The notes: a model not told the origin generated them from the sequence alone. A DNA stretch of 64,000 bases from Billgrantia sulfidoxydans (GCF_017868775.1 NZ_CP053381.1:744001-808000), one strand, 5' to 3'; shown: positions 7,696-16,340, numbered from the stretch's first letter. Numbers and translations are program-made.

Positions 7696-8880
7696 ATGAA
7701 CGAGTTGGTACAGCGGGCACGGCCCGCTTGGGGGGCGGTCATCTCGATGGCCCTCGGCGTGTTCGGGCTGGTCACCGCGGAGTTCCTGCCCGCCAGCCTG
7801 CTCACACCCATGGCGGCCGACCTGGGCGTGACCGAGGGCATGGCGGGGCAGGCGGTGACCGCCACCGCGGCGGTGGCACTCTTGACCAGCCTGCTGATCT
7901 CCACCGCCACCCGGCGCATCGACCGGCGCCATGTGCTGCTGGGCTTCTCGCTGCTGCTGGTGGCCTCGAACCTGGTGGTGGCGTTTGCCCCCAGCCTGTC
8001 GGTGTTGCTCCTCGGGCGCGTGCTGCTGGGACTGGCGCTGGGCGGGTTCTGGACCATGTCGATCGCCACCGTGATGCGCCTGGTGCCCGAGGAGATGGTG
8101 CCGCGGGGGCTGTCGATCATGTTCAGCGGGGTCTCCGCGGCAACCATCGCCGCGGCACCGCTGGGCAGCTACTTCGGCGACCTGCTCGGCTGGCGCGACG
8201 TGTTCCTGCTGGCCGCGCTGCTCGGCGTGCTGGCGCTGACGGTGCAGTTTCTCACCCTGCCGCGCATGGCGCCGACCGGCCTGACCCGCCTGCGCACCCT
8301 GTTCGACGTGCTGATGCGGCCGCGGGTCGGCCTGGGCATGCTGGCCGCGGCGCTGGTCTTCACCGGTCACTTCGCCTTCTTCACCTACATTCGACCATTC
8401 CTCGAGACCGTGACCGGCGTCGGCGTGACCGGCGTGGCGACCATCCTGCTCGGCTTCGGCGTGGCCAATTTCGTGGGTAACTACCTGGGTGGCTGGATGG
8501 TCGAGCGCAGCCTGCGCCTGACCATGATCGCGATGCCGCTGCTGATGGGCACGCTCGGGGTGGCACTGGTGGTGCTGGAAAGCACGCCGGCTACGGACGC
8601 TGCGCTGGTGGCAGTGTGGGGGCTGGCCTTCGGCGCCATTCCGGTGGCGTGGTCGACCTGGCTCACCCGCACGGTGCCCGACGAGGCCGAAAGCGCCAGC
8701 GGCCTGCTGGTCGCGGCCATCAACCTGGCGATCGCCACCGGGGCGGCAGCGGGGGGACTTATCTTCGACCTGGGCGGAGCCCTCAACGTGTTCGCCGCCA
8801 GCGGTGCCGTGCTGCTGCTGGCCGCGCTGATGATCCTGATGGGCGTAAGGACACGGCCACTGGCGAGTGCCGGAACCTGA
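7696..8880 (+). CDS. MFS exporter, NepI/AraJ-like (DHA1 family)
   Basis: A 394-residue membrane protein with about 12 helices. 'MALGVFGLVTAEFLPASLLTPMAADLGVTEGMAGQAVTATA' and 'LLGRVLLGLALGGFWTMSIATVMRLVPEEMVPRG' closely resemble the NepI/AraJ group; NepI exports purine ribonucleosides in E. coli. The start is preceded by GATAGGAGA about 10 bases upstream. It is divergent from the cupin-AraC regulator, its likely controller, and is followed by an intrinsic terminator (8914-8941), so it is a single-gene unit. Substrate assignment to nucleosides is tentative. Confidence 0.85.
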   Translation: MNELVQRARPAWGAVISMALGVFGLVTAEFLPASLLTPMAADLGVTEGMAGQAVTATAAVALLTSLLISTATRRIDRRHVLLGFSLLLVASNLVVAFAPSLSVLLLGRVLLGLALGGFWTMSIATVMRLVPEEMVPRGLSIMFSGVSAATIAAAPLGSYFGDLLGWRDVFLLAALLGVLALTVQFLTLPRMAPTGLTRLRTLFDVLMRPRVGLGMLAAALVFTGHFAFFTYIRPFLETVTGVGVTGVATILLGFGVANFVGNYLGGWMVERSLRLTMIAMPLLMGTLGVALVVLESTPATDAALVAVWGLAFGAIPVAWSTWLTRTVPDEAESASGLLVAAINLAIATGAAAGGLIFDLGGALNVFAASGAVLLLAALMILMGVRTRPLASAGT

Positions 8881-8913
8881 AAACCGCTTCAACAGGAACA
8901 CTGCAGAATGAGT

Positions 8914-8941
8914 GCGGCCCGCTTCGGCGGGCCGCGTTTTT
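8914..8941 (+). terminator. Rho-independent terminator after the NepI-like gene
   Basis: A perfect 9-base-pair stem, GCGGCCCGC (8914-8922) with GCGGGCCGC (8927-8935), is closed by a stable TTCG tetraloop and followed by GTTTTT (8936-8941). It sits 33 bases after the exporter stop codon and points in its direction. This is the clearest intrinsic terminator in the window. Confidence 0.92.
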
Positions 8942-9005
8942 GCCATCGCCTCCGTTAGCTGTTAGCGTGGCTTGACAGAAGAACCAAAAAAATGGAGCAA
9001 GCCAC

Positions 9006-9209
9006 ATGGATTCAGCCGTCAACGCCATCGTCGGCCAGTCGATGATCATGCAGCAGGCCCAGGCCGCGCAGCAGGTGCAGTTGGAGGTCTACAAGGACGC
9101 CCTGGACATGCAGAAGGACCAGGTTGCCGCCGTCATGGCCTCGGCTTCACTGCAGCCACAGCTGGCCAATGAAGGGATGGTGGGTACTCACATCAATACC
9201 TACGCTTGA
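9006..9209 (+). CDS. YjfB-family putative motility protein
   Basis: A 67-residue protein recognised as the YjfB family (annotated as putative motility protein) from its Gln/Ala-rich helix 'GQSMIMQQAQAAQQVQLEVYKDALDMQKDQ' and the C-terminal 'HINTYA', reminiscent of flagellin or hook-type termini ('GTHINTYA'). The ATG at 9006 is preceded by GGAGCAAGCCAC (RBS GGAG at 8994-8997). No flagellar gene is in the window, so the role is unproven. Its last ten bases overlap the end of the racemase gene on the other strand. Confidence 0.75.
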   Translation: MDSAVNAIVGQSMIMQQAQAAQQVQLEVYKDALDMQKDQVAAVMASASLQPQLANEGMVGTHINTYA

Positions 9210-9907
9210 TCCTCCAACGCCCACTTCACTGCCTCTTCGGCGTGTATGGCCGTGGTGTCGTAGAGCGGCACCGCGGTATGGCGCTGCTGCACCAGCAGGG
9301 CGATTTCGGTACAGCCGAGGATCACCGCCTCGGCACCCCGCTCGCGTAGCGAGGCGATGATCTCCAGGTAGCGCTGGCGCGATGTCTCCTTCACCTGCCC
9401 CAGGCACAGTTCGGTGTAGATCACCTCGTGCACCAGGTCGCGCTGAGCCTCATCGGGCACCAGCACCTCGATGCCGAAGCCTTCGGCGATCCGCCCCTTG
9501 TAGAAGTCCTGCTCCATGGTGAAGCGGGTGCCGAGCAGGCCGACGCGACGAATGCCGTCGGTGGCCAGGCGCTGCGCCGTGGCATCGGCGATATGCAGCA
9601 GCTGGATCGAGACCGCTTCAGCCACCTGCGGTGCGACCTTGTGCATGGTGTTGGTGCCGATCAGCAGGAAATCCGCACCGCCGGCTTCCACGCGGCGGGC
9701 GGCCCGGCACAGGATCTCGGCAGTGGCATCCCAGTCGCCGGCGTGCTGCAGCCTTTCGATCTCGGCGAAGTCGACGCTGTAGAGACACAGCTTGGCCGAG
9801 TGCAGTCCGCCCAGGGCGGTTTTCACCCCTTCGTTGAGCGCCCGGTAATAGCTGACGGTGGATTCCCAGCTCATGCCGCCGAGCAGGCCGATGGTCTTCA
9901 TGGTCAT
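9200..9907 (-). CDS. Aspartate/glutamate racemase family, YgeA-like amino-acid racemase
   Basis: A 235-residue protein of the PLP-independent Asp/Glu racemase superfamily. 'KTIGLLGGMSWESTVSYYRALNEG' is the N-terminal signature. The first active-site position reads 'GTNTMHK', threonine instead of the cysteine found in classical aspartate racemases, while the second cysteine is retained ('ILGCTEIALL'). E. coli YgeA, a broad-specificity racemase, shows the same threonine/cysteine pair, so YgeA-like is the best assignment. Cytosolic, probably D-amino-acid production. An ATG two codons downstream (9901) is an alternative start. Confidence 0.85.
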   Translation of the reverse strand: MTMKTIGLLGGMSWESTVSYYRALNEGVKTALGGLHSAKLCLYSVDFAEIERLQHAGDWDATAEILCRAARRVEAGGADFLLIGTNTMHKVAPQVAEAVSIQLLHIADATAQRLATDGIRRVGLLGTRFTMEQDFYKGRIAEGFGIEVLVPDEAQRDLVHEVIYTELCLGQVKETSRQRYLEIIASLRERGAEAVILGCTEIALLVQQRHTAVPLYDTTAIHAEEAVKWALEDQA

Positions 9908-9952
9908 GGTTTCCCTCTGTTGTCGTTGTTTCCTGGCTCGCCGTACGCGTGG

Positions 9953-10654
9953 TCACGTCTCGTACTCGTCGTGGCGCCGGTTCCACACGTAGGGCGGCGT
10001 TTGCGGCCAGCCGGGGGGCGAGTCCTCCCAGGCTTCCTGGCGTCCGTAGGGCGTCAGGTCCAGGTAGGTCCATAGGCTGCCCAGGTACTCCACGCCGCGC
10101 TTGCCGCTGAAGTAGGTACGATACACCCGCTCGCCGTCGCGCAGAAAAACGCTGATACCATGCCGCTCGCCGCGGTCGGTGCCGGGGGCGTCGCAGTGGC
10201 AGCTCGTCACGCCCATGTCCTGGTTGAAACGGCTGTTCAGCGACGAATACCACGTCGGGTGCTGCCAGCCCATGCGCGCCTGGTAGCGTATGAGCTTCTC
10301 CCGTGGCGCCCGGGAGACCAGCACCAGGGTGGTATCGCGGGCGTTCAGATGGGCGGGGTGGGTCATGGCGTCCACCACCCAGGAACAGCCGTCGCAGCCG
10401 GCCTCCCAGTCGGGCCCGAACATGAAATGATAGACGATCAGCTGGCGGCGCCCCTCGAACAGGTCGAGCAGGGTGGCTTCCCCCTGCGGCCCGTCGAAGA
10501 CGTAATCGGTACGCACCTCGGTCATCGGCAAGCGGCGCCGCGCGGCGTTGAGCCGGTCGCGCTCACGCGTATGGGCTTTTTCACGAGCGATCTGTTCCTC
10601 CAGAGCGCTGCGCCACTTCTCTTCGGAGACGATGGGGGGAAGCGGTGAGCTCAT
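9953..10654 (-). CDS. DUF899 family thioredoxin-like protein
   Basis: A 233-residue protein of the DUF899 family, which has a thioredoxin-like fold. Recognisable blocks are 'LFEGRRQLIVYHFMFGPDWEAGCDGCSWVVDAM', with the paired cysteines in GCDGCS where thioredoxins have their active site, 'LVLVSRAPREKLIRYQARMGW' and 'HGISVFLRDGERVYRTYFSGKRG'. I set the start at ATG 10654, which has AAGGAGT (10660-10668 region) upstream; the longer reading to 10732 lacks support. Function in the family is poorly characterised. It is divergent from the N-acetyltransferase gene. Confidence 0.85.
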   Translation of the reverse strand: MSSPLPPIVSEEKWRSALEEQIAREKAHTRERDRLNAARRRLPMTEVRTDYVFDGPQGEATLLDLFEGRRQLIVYHFMFGPDWEAGCDGCSWVVDAMTHPAHLNARDTTLVLVSRAPREKLIRYQARMGWQHPTWYSSLNSRFNQDMGVTSCHCDAPGTDRGERHGISVFLRDGERVYRTYFSGKRGVEYLGSLWTYLDLTPYGRQEAWEDSPPGWPQTPPYVWNRRHDEYET

Positions 10655-10854
10655 GGCACGACTCCTTCCGTTCTTGTATTGAGGCACTCGGCAGCTTGTC
10701 ATCAAATAGGCGCCGTAGCCATGAACAGTCAACCTCCTGCTCAGATGGCCTGTGGCTATGGGAGCGATTGGGCTTTCTTGGCTTTACCTCAAGCAAGGTT
10801 GAGGCGTTAGCCTGCATGACAAAAGGTTGCCCTTCGAAGAAAAAGGAGAACGAC

Positions 10855-11754
10855 ATGCAGGCTGTATCGACCACCCAATCGCTCCACGAATCGGCCCGGT
10901 GGGAGACCCCGGCGCTCGATCTCGAGGCCTACCTGGCCCGCATCGACTATCGGGGGCCCCTCACGCCCAGTGTGGAGACTCTCAAGGCCCTGCAGCAGGC
11001 GCACCTCGCCGCGGTGCCGTTCGAGAACCTTGATGTCGTCACCGGCGGCGAGATCCGTATCGACCTGGAAAGCCTGCAGGACAAGCTGGTCCGGCGCCGG
11101 CGCGGCGGTTACTGCCATGAGCACAACACGCTGTTCGCCACGGTACTGGATCGGCTCGGCTTCGAGGTCGCGGGGCGCAACGCGAGAATGCTGATGGGAG
11201 AGGATGCCAGTGTCGTCACCCCGCTCGGTCATACGATGCTGGTGGTAACAGCGGAAGGCCGCGACTGGATGGTCGATGTCGGCGTCGGCAACGTCGGCCC
11301 GCGTGAGCCGATCCTGCTCGAAGTGAACAGCGAGGCGAGCCATGGCCCCTGGGAGTATCGCCTGGAGCGCTCGCCGCTGGGATACTGGCTGCTGCGTCAT
11401 AAGCGCCTCGGTGAGTGGTTCAACATCTACCAGTTCAGTGACGAACTCACCTATCGCGCCGACTCCGCCGAATACAACTATCTGGCATCTCATCATCCCG
11501 CATCGCCCTTCGTGCGGCGAATCGTGGCTCAGCACAACGGCGCGGAGGTAAGGCTTGCGCTGACCGACCTCGAGCTGAAGACTTTCCGCCCGGGTGAGCC
11601 ACCGGAGCTTCGGCGGATCGCTGCCGGCGAACTGCCCGGTGTGCTGCGCGAGCGCTTCGGCCTGGCATTGGCACCGCAGCAGGAGCGTCTCCTGCTGCGG
11701 CGCGCCGAGGCGCTCGCCGAGACCTCCTCCGAAGGCGAGCAGCTCGGTACCTGA
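10855..11754 (+). CDS. Arylamine N-acetyltransferase
   Basis: A 299-residue enzyme that transfers acetyl from acetyl-CoA to arylamines and hydrazines. The Cys-His-Asp triad is visible: C87 in 'RRRGGYCHEHN', the histidine in 'PLGHTMLVV' and the aspartate in 'RDWMVDVGVG'. The N-terminal 'PSVETLKALQQAHLAAVPFENLDV' is also characteristic. The ATG at 10855 follows AAAAGGAGAACGAC; the reading frame is open back to 10645 but without RBS or family similarity. There are about 17 residues more before the catalytic Cys than in typical bacterial NATs. Cytosolic; probably detoxification of aromatic amines. Confidence 0.93.
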   Translation: MQAVSTTQSLHESARWETPALDLEAYLARIDYRGPLTPSVETLKALQQAHLAAVPFENLDVVTGGEIRIDLESLQDKLVRRRRGGYCHEHNTLFATVLDRLGFEVAGRNARMLMGEDASVVTPLGHTMLVVTAEGRDWMVDVGVGNVGPREPILLEVNSEASHGPWEYRLERSPLGYWLLRHKRLGEWFNIYQFSDELTYRADSAEYNYLASHHPASPFVRRIVAQHNGAEVRLALTDLELKTFRPGEPPELRRIAAGELPGVLRERFGLALAPQQERLLLRRAEALAETSSEGEQLGT

Positions 11755-11758
11755 GCGG

Positions 11759-12082
11759 TCAGCGCCGCTGTTTCGCCTTGCGCTTCGCCCGCCGCTGCTC
11801 CAGCGCCTGCTCGGCATCCTCCTTCAATGGCAGGCGCGAGGCCCACAGGATGTCGTCTCGGCTGTGGCCCATGTCCTCGAGCATATGGTCGTCGTAGGCC
11901 AGCAGATGCAGGAAGCGCTGGCGAAACCGCCGCCGGCGCCGGTACTCCTGCCACCTGGTTTCGAGTGCGTGGATCAGCCCCAGCGGGGGCATGGCCGGCA
12001 TGAAGAAGTCCGGCTGGGGCGGTGGGGTGGGGCGTTTGTCGAACTCCGTGCGCGGCTGGCGTAGCGGCTCGTACTGGCTCAT
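11759..12082 (-). CDS. DUF1127 domain protein
   Basis: A 107-residue protein ending in a DUF1127/YjiS-like segment, 'RRRRFRQRFLHLLAYDDHMLEDMGHSRDDILWASRLPL' (about 49-87), preceded by a proline-rich stretch and followed by a very basic tail (RRAKRKAKQRR). Arginine-rich DUF1127 proteins have been linked to RNA binding and phosphate or stress responses in alphaproteobacteria; the role here is unknown. RBS AGGAGG is at 12086-12093. It is divergent from a LysR gene, an arrangement common for this family in gammaproteobacteria. It is tail to tail with the N-acetyltransferase gene. Confidence 0.8.
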   Translation of the reverse strand: MSQYEPLRQPRTEFDKRPTPPPQPDFFMPAMPPLGLIHALETRWQEYRRRRRFRQRFLHLLAYDDHMLEDMGHSRDDILWASRLPLKEDAEQALEQRRAKRKAKQRR

Positions 12083-12179
12083 GTCGCACCTCCTGACGGG
12101 CAGCCGCCGTCGGGCGGTTGCCGTGAAGATTCACGTTGAAAGGAGGGTCGCGACCTCTTGAAGGAGAGCTTGGCTCGGC

Positions 12180-12224
12180 TTGATAGATCAATCCAGCGAA
12201 AAGGTCTACATTGTCCTTTAAGGA
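12180..12224. promoter_or_regulatory. Candidate LysR operator palindromes
   Basis: The region between the divergent DUF1127 and LysR genes contains TTGATAGATCAA (12180-12191), a 5-base inverted repeat, and TCCTTTAAGGA (12214-12224), an exact 5-base inverted repeat around one T. The second lies about 20 bases before the LysR start, where an autoregulatory site would be expected. Both are short, so the evidence is mainly their position. Confidence 0.4.
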
Positions 12225-12242
12225 AAATTGAAGGATATAGAC

Positions 12243-13142
12243 ATGACGCAACCCGCCGCTCCCCCTGCCGACAACTGGCAGGCTTCGACACCGCTGCTCG
12301 ATACCGACGTGCTGCGTACCTTCGTGGCGATCGCCGAATGCGGCAGTTTCACCCGGGCCGCCCGGCAGGTATTCCGCACCCCTTCGGCGCTCAGCATGCA
12401 GATCAAGCGGCTGGAGGAGACGCTCGGCCAGGCGCTGTTCATACGCGAAGCCCGCCAGGTGCGGTTGACCCCGGAGGGCGAGGTGCTGCTCGGCTACGGG
12501 CGGCGCCTGCTCAAGCTCAACGAAGAGGCGGTCACGCAGTTCCTGGCGCCCAGCGTATCGGGCCGGCTGGGCTTCGGTACCACCGACGACGTGGGCACGC
12601 GTATCCTGCCCGGTGTACTGGCGCAGTTCGCCCGCTCGCATCCGGCGGTTCAGGTCGACGTGGTGGTCGGCAGCAGCCGGGAGATGCTCGCCAGGCTGGA
12701 TGCCGGCGAACTCGACCTGGTACTGGTCACGGCGGGCAATCCCGGCCAGGAAGCGCGCGGCGAGATCGTCCACAGCGAGCCGCTGGTATGGGTGGGGAGG
12801 GAAGGCGGCGTGGCCGCCCGGCGCTCGCCGCTACCGGTGGCGATGGCACACCAGGGCTGCGCTTGGCGCGGCATGGCGCTGGAGGCGCTGAATCGGGCCG
12901 GCATCACCTTTCGCATCGCCTATTCCTGCGAGCACTGCGCCGGCCAGGAAGCCGCCATGATTGCCGACCTGGCGGTCTCCCCCTTCCCGCAGAGCCTGGT
13001 CCGCCCGCCGCTGCGGCGTATCGACCCCGACCTGCTGCCGCCGCTGGGGGAATACCAGCTCACGCTGGTCAAGCGTCCTGGCGCCAGCCAGGCCTGCGAG
13101 ACGCTGGTGGGGCATGTGACGGCGGCATTTCGCAGCTATTGA
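12243..13142 (+). CDS. LysR-family regulator divergent from DUF1127 gene
   Basis: A 299-residue LysR protein. The HTH is at about residues 18-75 ('LRTFVAIAECGSFTRAARQVFRTPSALSMQIKRLEETLG'), then an effector domain with 'GRLGFGTTDDVGTRILPGVLAQFARSHPAVQV'. The effector domain contains 'YSCEHCAGQEAAM', two cysteines three apart near residue 225. The start is ATG 12243, with GAAGGA nine bases upstream; a TTG five codons earlier (12228) is less likely. It probably controls the DUF1127 gene and itself through the sites at 12180-12224. LrhA/HexA-like in general appearance. Confidence 0.87.
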   Translation: MTQPAAPPADNWQASTPLLDTDVLRTFVAIAECGSFTRAARQVFRTPSALSMQIKRLEETLGQALFIREARQVRLTPEGEVLLGYGRRLLKLNEEAVTQFLAPSVSGRLGFGTTDDVGTRILPGVLAQFARSHPAVQVDVVVGSSREMLARLDAGELDLVLVTAGNPGQEARGEIVHSEPLVWVGREGGVAARRSPLPVAMAHQGCAWRGMALEALNRAGITFRIAYSCEHCAGQEAAMIADLAVSPFPQSLVRPPLRRIDPDLLPPLGEYQLTLVKRPGASQACETLVGHVTAAFRSY

Positions 13143-13192
13143 GCGAGAAGCGAGCCGGTAACCCGGGCCGCGGCGTCAGGGCGCTTGTACGA

Positions 13193-13390
13193 TCAGGCGT
13201 GCTCGGTACGGAGACGGTTGAGCTGACGCTTGATCTCCGCCCGTTCCAGAATCAGCAGGTCGAGCAGTTCGTCCCGCTCTTGCCGGTTCAGGCCTTCGTC
13301 GCTCATCAAGCCATCGAGCAGTGCCTCGATATCGGCTTCATGCAGGGTATCGGAAACGGCGGCGGAGCGCGGGATCAGTGAAACGAACAT
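13193..13390 (-). CDS. Small hypothetical protein, acidic helical
   Basis: A 65-residue protein that I do not recognise. After a short N-terminus (MFVSLIPRSAAVSD) it is predicted to be helical and heptad-like, rich in Leu, Glu and Asp ('DIEALLDGLMSDEGLNRQERDELLDLLILERAEIKRQLNRL'), so it could be a coiled coil. I chose ATG 13390 because an excellent GGAGGT (13399-13404) lies eight bases upstream; the frame also extends to 13411. No membrane segment or signal peptide. It sits between a LysR gene and a cell-wall hydrolase with no clear operon partner. Confidence 0.6.
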   Translation of the reverse strand: MFVSLIPRSAAVSDTLHEADIEALLDGLMSDEGLNRQERDELLDLLILERAEIKRQLNRLRTEHA

Positions 13391-13555
13391 GGGTGCGTAC
13401 CTCCAAAGCATACTGGCCCTGACGGGCTACCTTATTGTCGTTTTACGAGTGAGTTCTGGTTCTTGTAACTTCCATGGTGGTTTCTCACGGCGCGCTGCGT
13501 CAAACCGAAATCGGCCATGAATCGCAACGCTTTGGGCATTCGGGCGAGAAAACCG

Positions 13556-14167
13556 TCACTCCGGGGTGCCATTGGGTCGGTAGAAGATGAAGGCCTCGGT
13601 CTCTGAGGTCAGCAGGTATTCGTTCGCCCACGGCGGATGAACGGTACGGTCGTGGAAGTAGAGCGCCCCGTCGGTATGGTCGGGAAGTTCCTGATTGAGA
13701 GCCTGGCGCGCGACATCCTTGGCCACCTCGTAGGCGTCGCCTTCCACCACCTCATCGGGCCGGCCGTCGCACCACCAGGAGAACTGACACGGGCTCTGCT
13801 CGGAGCCCTGCTTCACCACTTCACAGACGGTATTGGGAAACTCTTCGCTGGCCAGGCGGTTAATCACCACGTTGGCCACCGATTCCATGTCGAGGCCCGG
13901 CACTCCCTTCGCTTCCCAGTAGATGGTACGTGCCAGGCAGGTGATCGGCTCCTCCAGCGGGTCGGTGCCCTCGGGGTCGACGACCTCCACCTCCTGCTCG
14001 CTGAGCGGTTCCACCGGCTGGGTGACCTCTACATCGGGCGCTACCACCTGCTCCAGCACCTCGGCCTTGCGTTCGGCCTCGTCCGCCTGTGGCGCGGGGT
14101 TGATGACCGCCAGCGCGGCCATGGGCAAGGCAAGGAGGAACCAGCCGACGGAGCGAAAGGGAGACAT
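13556..14167 (-). CDS. SleB-type cell wall hydrolase (Hydrolase_2 family)
   Basis: A 203-residue protein of the SleB/CwlJ-like lytic transglycosylase family that cleaves peptidoglycan. An N-terminal signal or anchor ('VGWFLLALPMAALAVINPAP', about 7-26) is followed by an acidic linker and the hydrolase domain from about residue 77: 'CLARTIYWEAKG' with probable catalytic E85, 'MESVANVVINRLASEEFPNTVCEVV', and 'CQFSWWCDG'. The start at ATG 14167 fits the signal sequence; the frame continues to 14665 without similarity. Presumably acts in the periplasm. Confidence 0.88.
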   Translation of the reverse strand: MSPFRSVGWFLLALPMAALAVINPAPQADEAERKAEVLEQVVAPDVEVTQPVEPLSEQEVEVVDPEGTDPLEEPITCLARTIYWEAKGVPGLDMESVANVVINRLASEEFPNTVCEVVKQGSEQSPCQFSWWCDGRPDEVVEGDAYEVAKDVARQALNQELPDHTDGALYFHDRTVHPPWANEYLLTSETEAFIFYRPNGTPE

Positions 14168-14298
14168 GGCGAGAACCTTTGGTATCGTTATGGGGTGGTT
14201 CCATTGCGTAACGAAGCGGCACGCCGCGTAACGAGTATAGTTGTCCGGAACGGCTCGTGCGCGCGGCCATGGAGGCCCATGCCCCCTGCCGGCGCGGA

Positions 14299-15279
14299 TC
14301 AGCGAGCCGAGGGGAAGAGTCCTCGCGGCACCCACCACAGGAACAGCGCCATGCCGATGAGCTCCACCAGCGACTGGAACACGATGGCCACCACGGCTGG
14401 CTCGTAGGAGGCGGGGAGCGCAAGGGCCAAGGGCAGCACGACGAAGGAGTTGCGCGTGCCCAGGCTGAAGGCCAGCACGCGCCCTTGCGCTGTGGGCAGC
14501 CTGAACACGCTGGTCAGCACACGAGCCAGCAGTGCCGCAGCAACCAGGAAACCGACAAAGGCCAGCAGCAGCCCGCCGAGAAGGGGTAACGAATCGGCAA
14601 CGGCACCGACCTGGGTAGCGGCGATGCTGAACACCACCAGGCCCAGCAGCGGCACCGGCAGCCACCCCAGGCGCTCGATGCCGGCTTCACGCCTGGGCTG
14701 CCCCTGAGCCCAGGCTTCGGTCACGAAGGCCAGCAGCAATGGCAGCACGATCAGCCCGGCAAAGGCCAGCAGCAGTTCACGCTGTACCATGGCGAGACGC
14801 AGGTTCTCGTCCAGGAACAGCCAGAGATAGACGGGCAGCAGCGCGATTTGCAGCAAGAGGCTGACCGGAGCGAAGGCGATGGCGTGCTGCGTCCTGCCGC
14901 CGCCCAGGTGGGAAAAGGTGATGAACCAATCCGTGCAGGGCACCAGCAATACCAGCAGCATGCCCAAGCGGATAGCCGGCTCGTGGGCGAACAGGTTTGC
15001 CAGCCCCCAGGCTACCAAGGGTAGCAGCAGAAAATTGCCCACCACCGCGGCTGCCATGAAGCGTGTATCGCGCCATGCGCCGCGCAGCTGCGTCAGCGGC
15101 ACCTGGGTGAAGGTGACGTAGAGCAACGCCCCCAATAGCGGCCACAGCAGCGACTCAAACGCGTCGACCCGGTTTGGCCAGGCGGCACCCAGCGCCAGGC
15201 CCATGGCGATGAATGCCAGGTAGACCAGGACCTGATACTTCTCGAGCGTCTGGCGAGTCAAAGCCGGCGGTCTTCTCAT
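14299..15279 (-). CDS. BART-superfamily transporter, ACR3/bile-acid-symporter-like
   Basis: A 326-residue protein with about ten membrane helices, of the bile acid/arsenite/riboflavin transporter superfamily. 'LLWPLLGALLYVTFTQVPL', 'LLVLLVPCTDWFITFSHLGGG' and the discontinuous-helix segment 'GRVLAFSLGTRNSFVVLPLALALP' support this. The VPCTDW block resembles proteins annotated as arsenic resistance, with the cysteine at the position conserved in ACR3, but substrate specificity cannot be settled. Its first four bases overlap the end of the Na+/Ca2+ exchanger gene upstream, so the two are translationally coupled. Confidence 0.75.
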   Translation of the reverse strand: MRRPPALTRQTLEKYQVLVYLAFIAMGLALGAAWPNRVDAFESLLWPLLGALLYVTFTQVPLTQLRGAWRDTRFMAAAVVGNFLLLPLVAWGLANLFAHEPAIRLGMLLVLLVPCTDWFITFSHLGGGRTQHAIAFAPVSLLLQIALLPVYLWLFLDENLRLAMVQRELLLAFAGLIVLPLLLAFVTEAWAQGQPRREAGIERLGWLPVPLLGLVVFSIAATQVGAVADSLPLLGGLLLAFVGFLVAAALLARVLTSVFRLPTAQGRVLAFSLGTRNSFVVLPLALALPASYEPAVVAIVFQSLVELIGMALFLWWVPRGLFPSAR

Positions 15280-16340
15280 GCCCTCTTCGTTGTACGCCGC
15301 AGTTCGGGCACTGCCAGCACGGTGAGCGTCAGGCCGGTGATCGGCAGCACGAAGTAGAGCATCAGCGTGCTGAAGCCGGCCAGGGCGTCGTGCTGGGTGG
15401 CGGCCAGGATCAGGTAGGCGGTGTAGGCCACGTAGTAGCCCAGCAGCACGGCGCCCTCCCAGCGGTTGATGGCGCTGGCGGTGAAGCAGATCGGCAGGCA
15501 GGCGACGGCCACGGCGAGCATCACCGGAATGTCGAGGCTGAGCATGGCGTCGGTCACGGCAATGCCGGCGGGGGCGATCAGCCCGGCCAGGCCGAGCACG
15601 CCGAGCAGGTTGAAGATATTACTGCCGACCACGTTGCCCACGGCGATGTCGCGCTGACCGCGCAAGGCCGCGACGATCGACGTGACCACTTCGGGCAGCG
15701 ACGTGCCGGCGGCAACCACGGTCAGGCCGATCACCTGTTCGCTGACGCCGAGCCAGGTGGCCAGCACCACTGCCGCATCGACGAATAGGCGCGAGCCGGC
15801 CACCAGCATGGCGAGCCCACCCGCGACGAACAGCACATCGATCCCCCAGTGGCTGCGCGCCGACTCGCTAACCTCCGTCTCGGCGGGCTCCGACTGACGC
15901 CGCCCCTGCCACAGCAGGAAGCCGGTATAGACGACCAGCCCCAGGAACAGCAGCCCGCCGTCCAACCGGCCGATGCTGCCATCCAGCGCCAGCAGCAGCA
16001 TGAGCAGCGAGATACCGATCATCAGCGGAATATCCAGGCGGATCAGCTGTTGGGCCACCGCCAGCGGCACGATCAGCGCCGAGATGCCCAGGATGAACAG
16101 CACGTTGAAGATGTTGCTGCCCACCACGTTGCCGATGGCGATGCCCGCCTGGTCATCCAGGGCCGCCTTGATACTGACGACGAGTTCCGGGGCGCTGGTG
16201 CCGAAGGCCACCACGGTAAGCCCGATGATCAAGGGGGAAATGCCCACTTGCAGGGCCAGGCGAGAGGCGCCCCGAACGAGGCCCTCCGCGCCCGCGATCA
16301 GCAGTACCAGGCCGAGAGCCAAAAGCAGCAGCGTCACCAT
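15276..16340 (-). CDS. Calcium/sodium antiporter, YrbG-like (CaCA superfamily)
   Basis: A 354-residue inner-membrane protein with about ten helices and the two inverted alpha-repeats of cation/Ca2+ exchangers: 'GTSAPELVVSIKAAL' with 'GNVVGSNIFNVLF' in the first half, and 'GTSLPEVVTSIVAAL' with 'GNVVGSNIFNLLG' in the second. The acidic residues in GTSxPE are the cation ligands. It is the first gene of a two-gene operon with the BART transporter (ATGA overlap at 15276-15279). Probably exchanges Na+ or K+ for Ca2+, useful in a salt-adapted bacterium (inference). Confidence 0.92.
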   Translation of the reverse strand: MVTLLLLALGLVLLIAGAEGLVRGASRLALQVGISPLIIGLTVVAFGTSAPELVVSIKAALDDQAGIAIGNVVGSNIFNVLFILGISALIVPLAVAQQLIRLDIPLMIGISLLMLLLALDGSIGRLDGGLLFLGLVVYTGFLLWQGRRQSEPAETEVSESARSHWGIDVLFVAGGLAMLVAGSRLFVDAAVVLATWLGVSEQVIGLTVVAAGTSLPEVVTSIVAALRGQRDIAVGNVVGSNIFNLLGVLGLAGLIAPAGIAVTDAMLSLDIPVMLAVAVACLPICFTASAINRWEGAVLLGYYVAYTAYLILAATQHDALAGFSTLMLYFVLPITGLTLTVLAVPELRRTTKRA

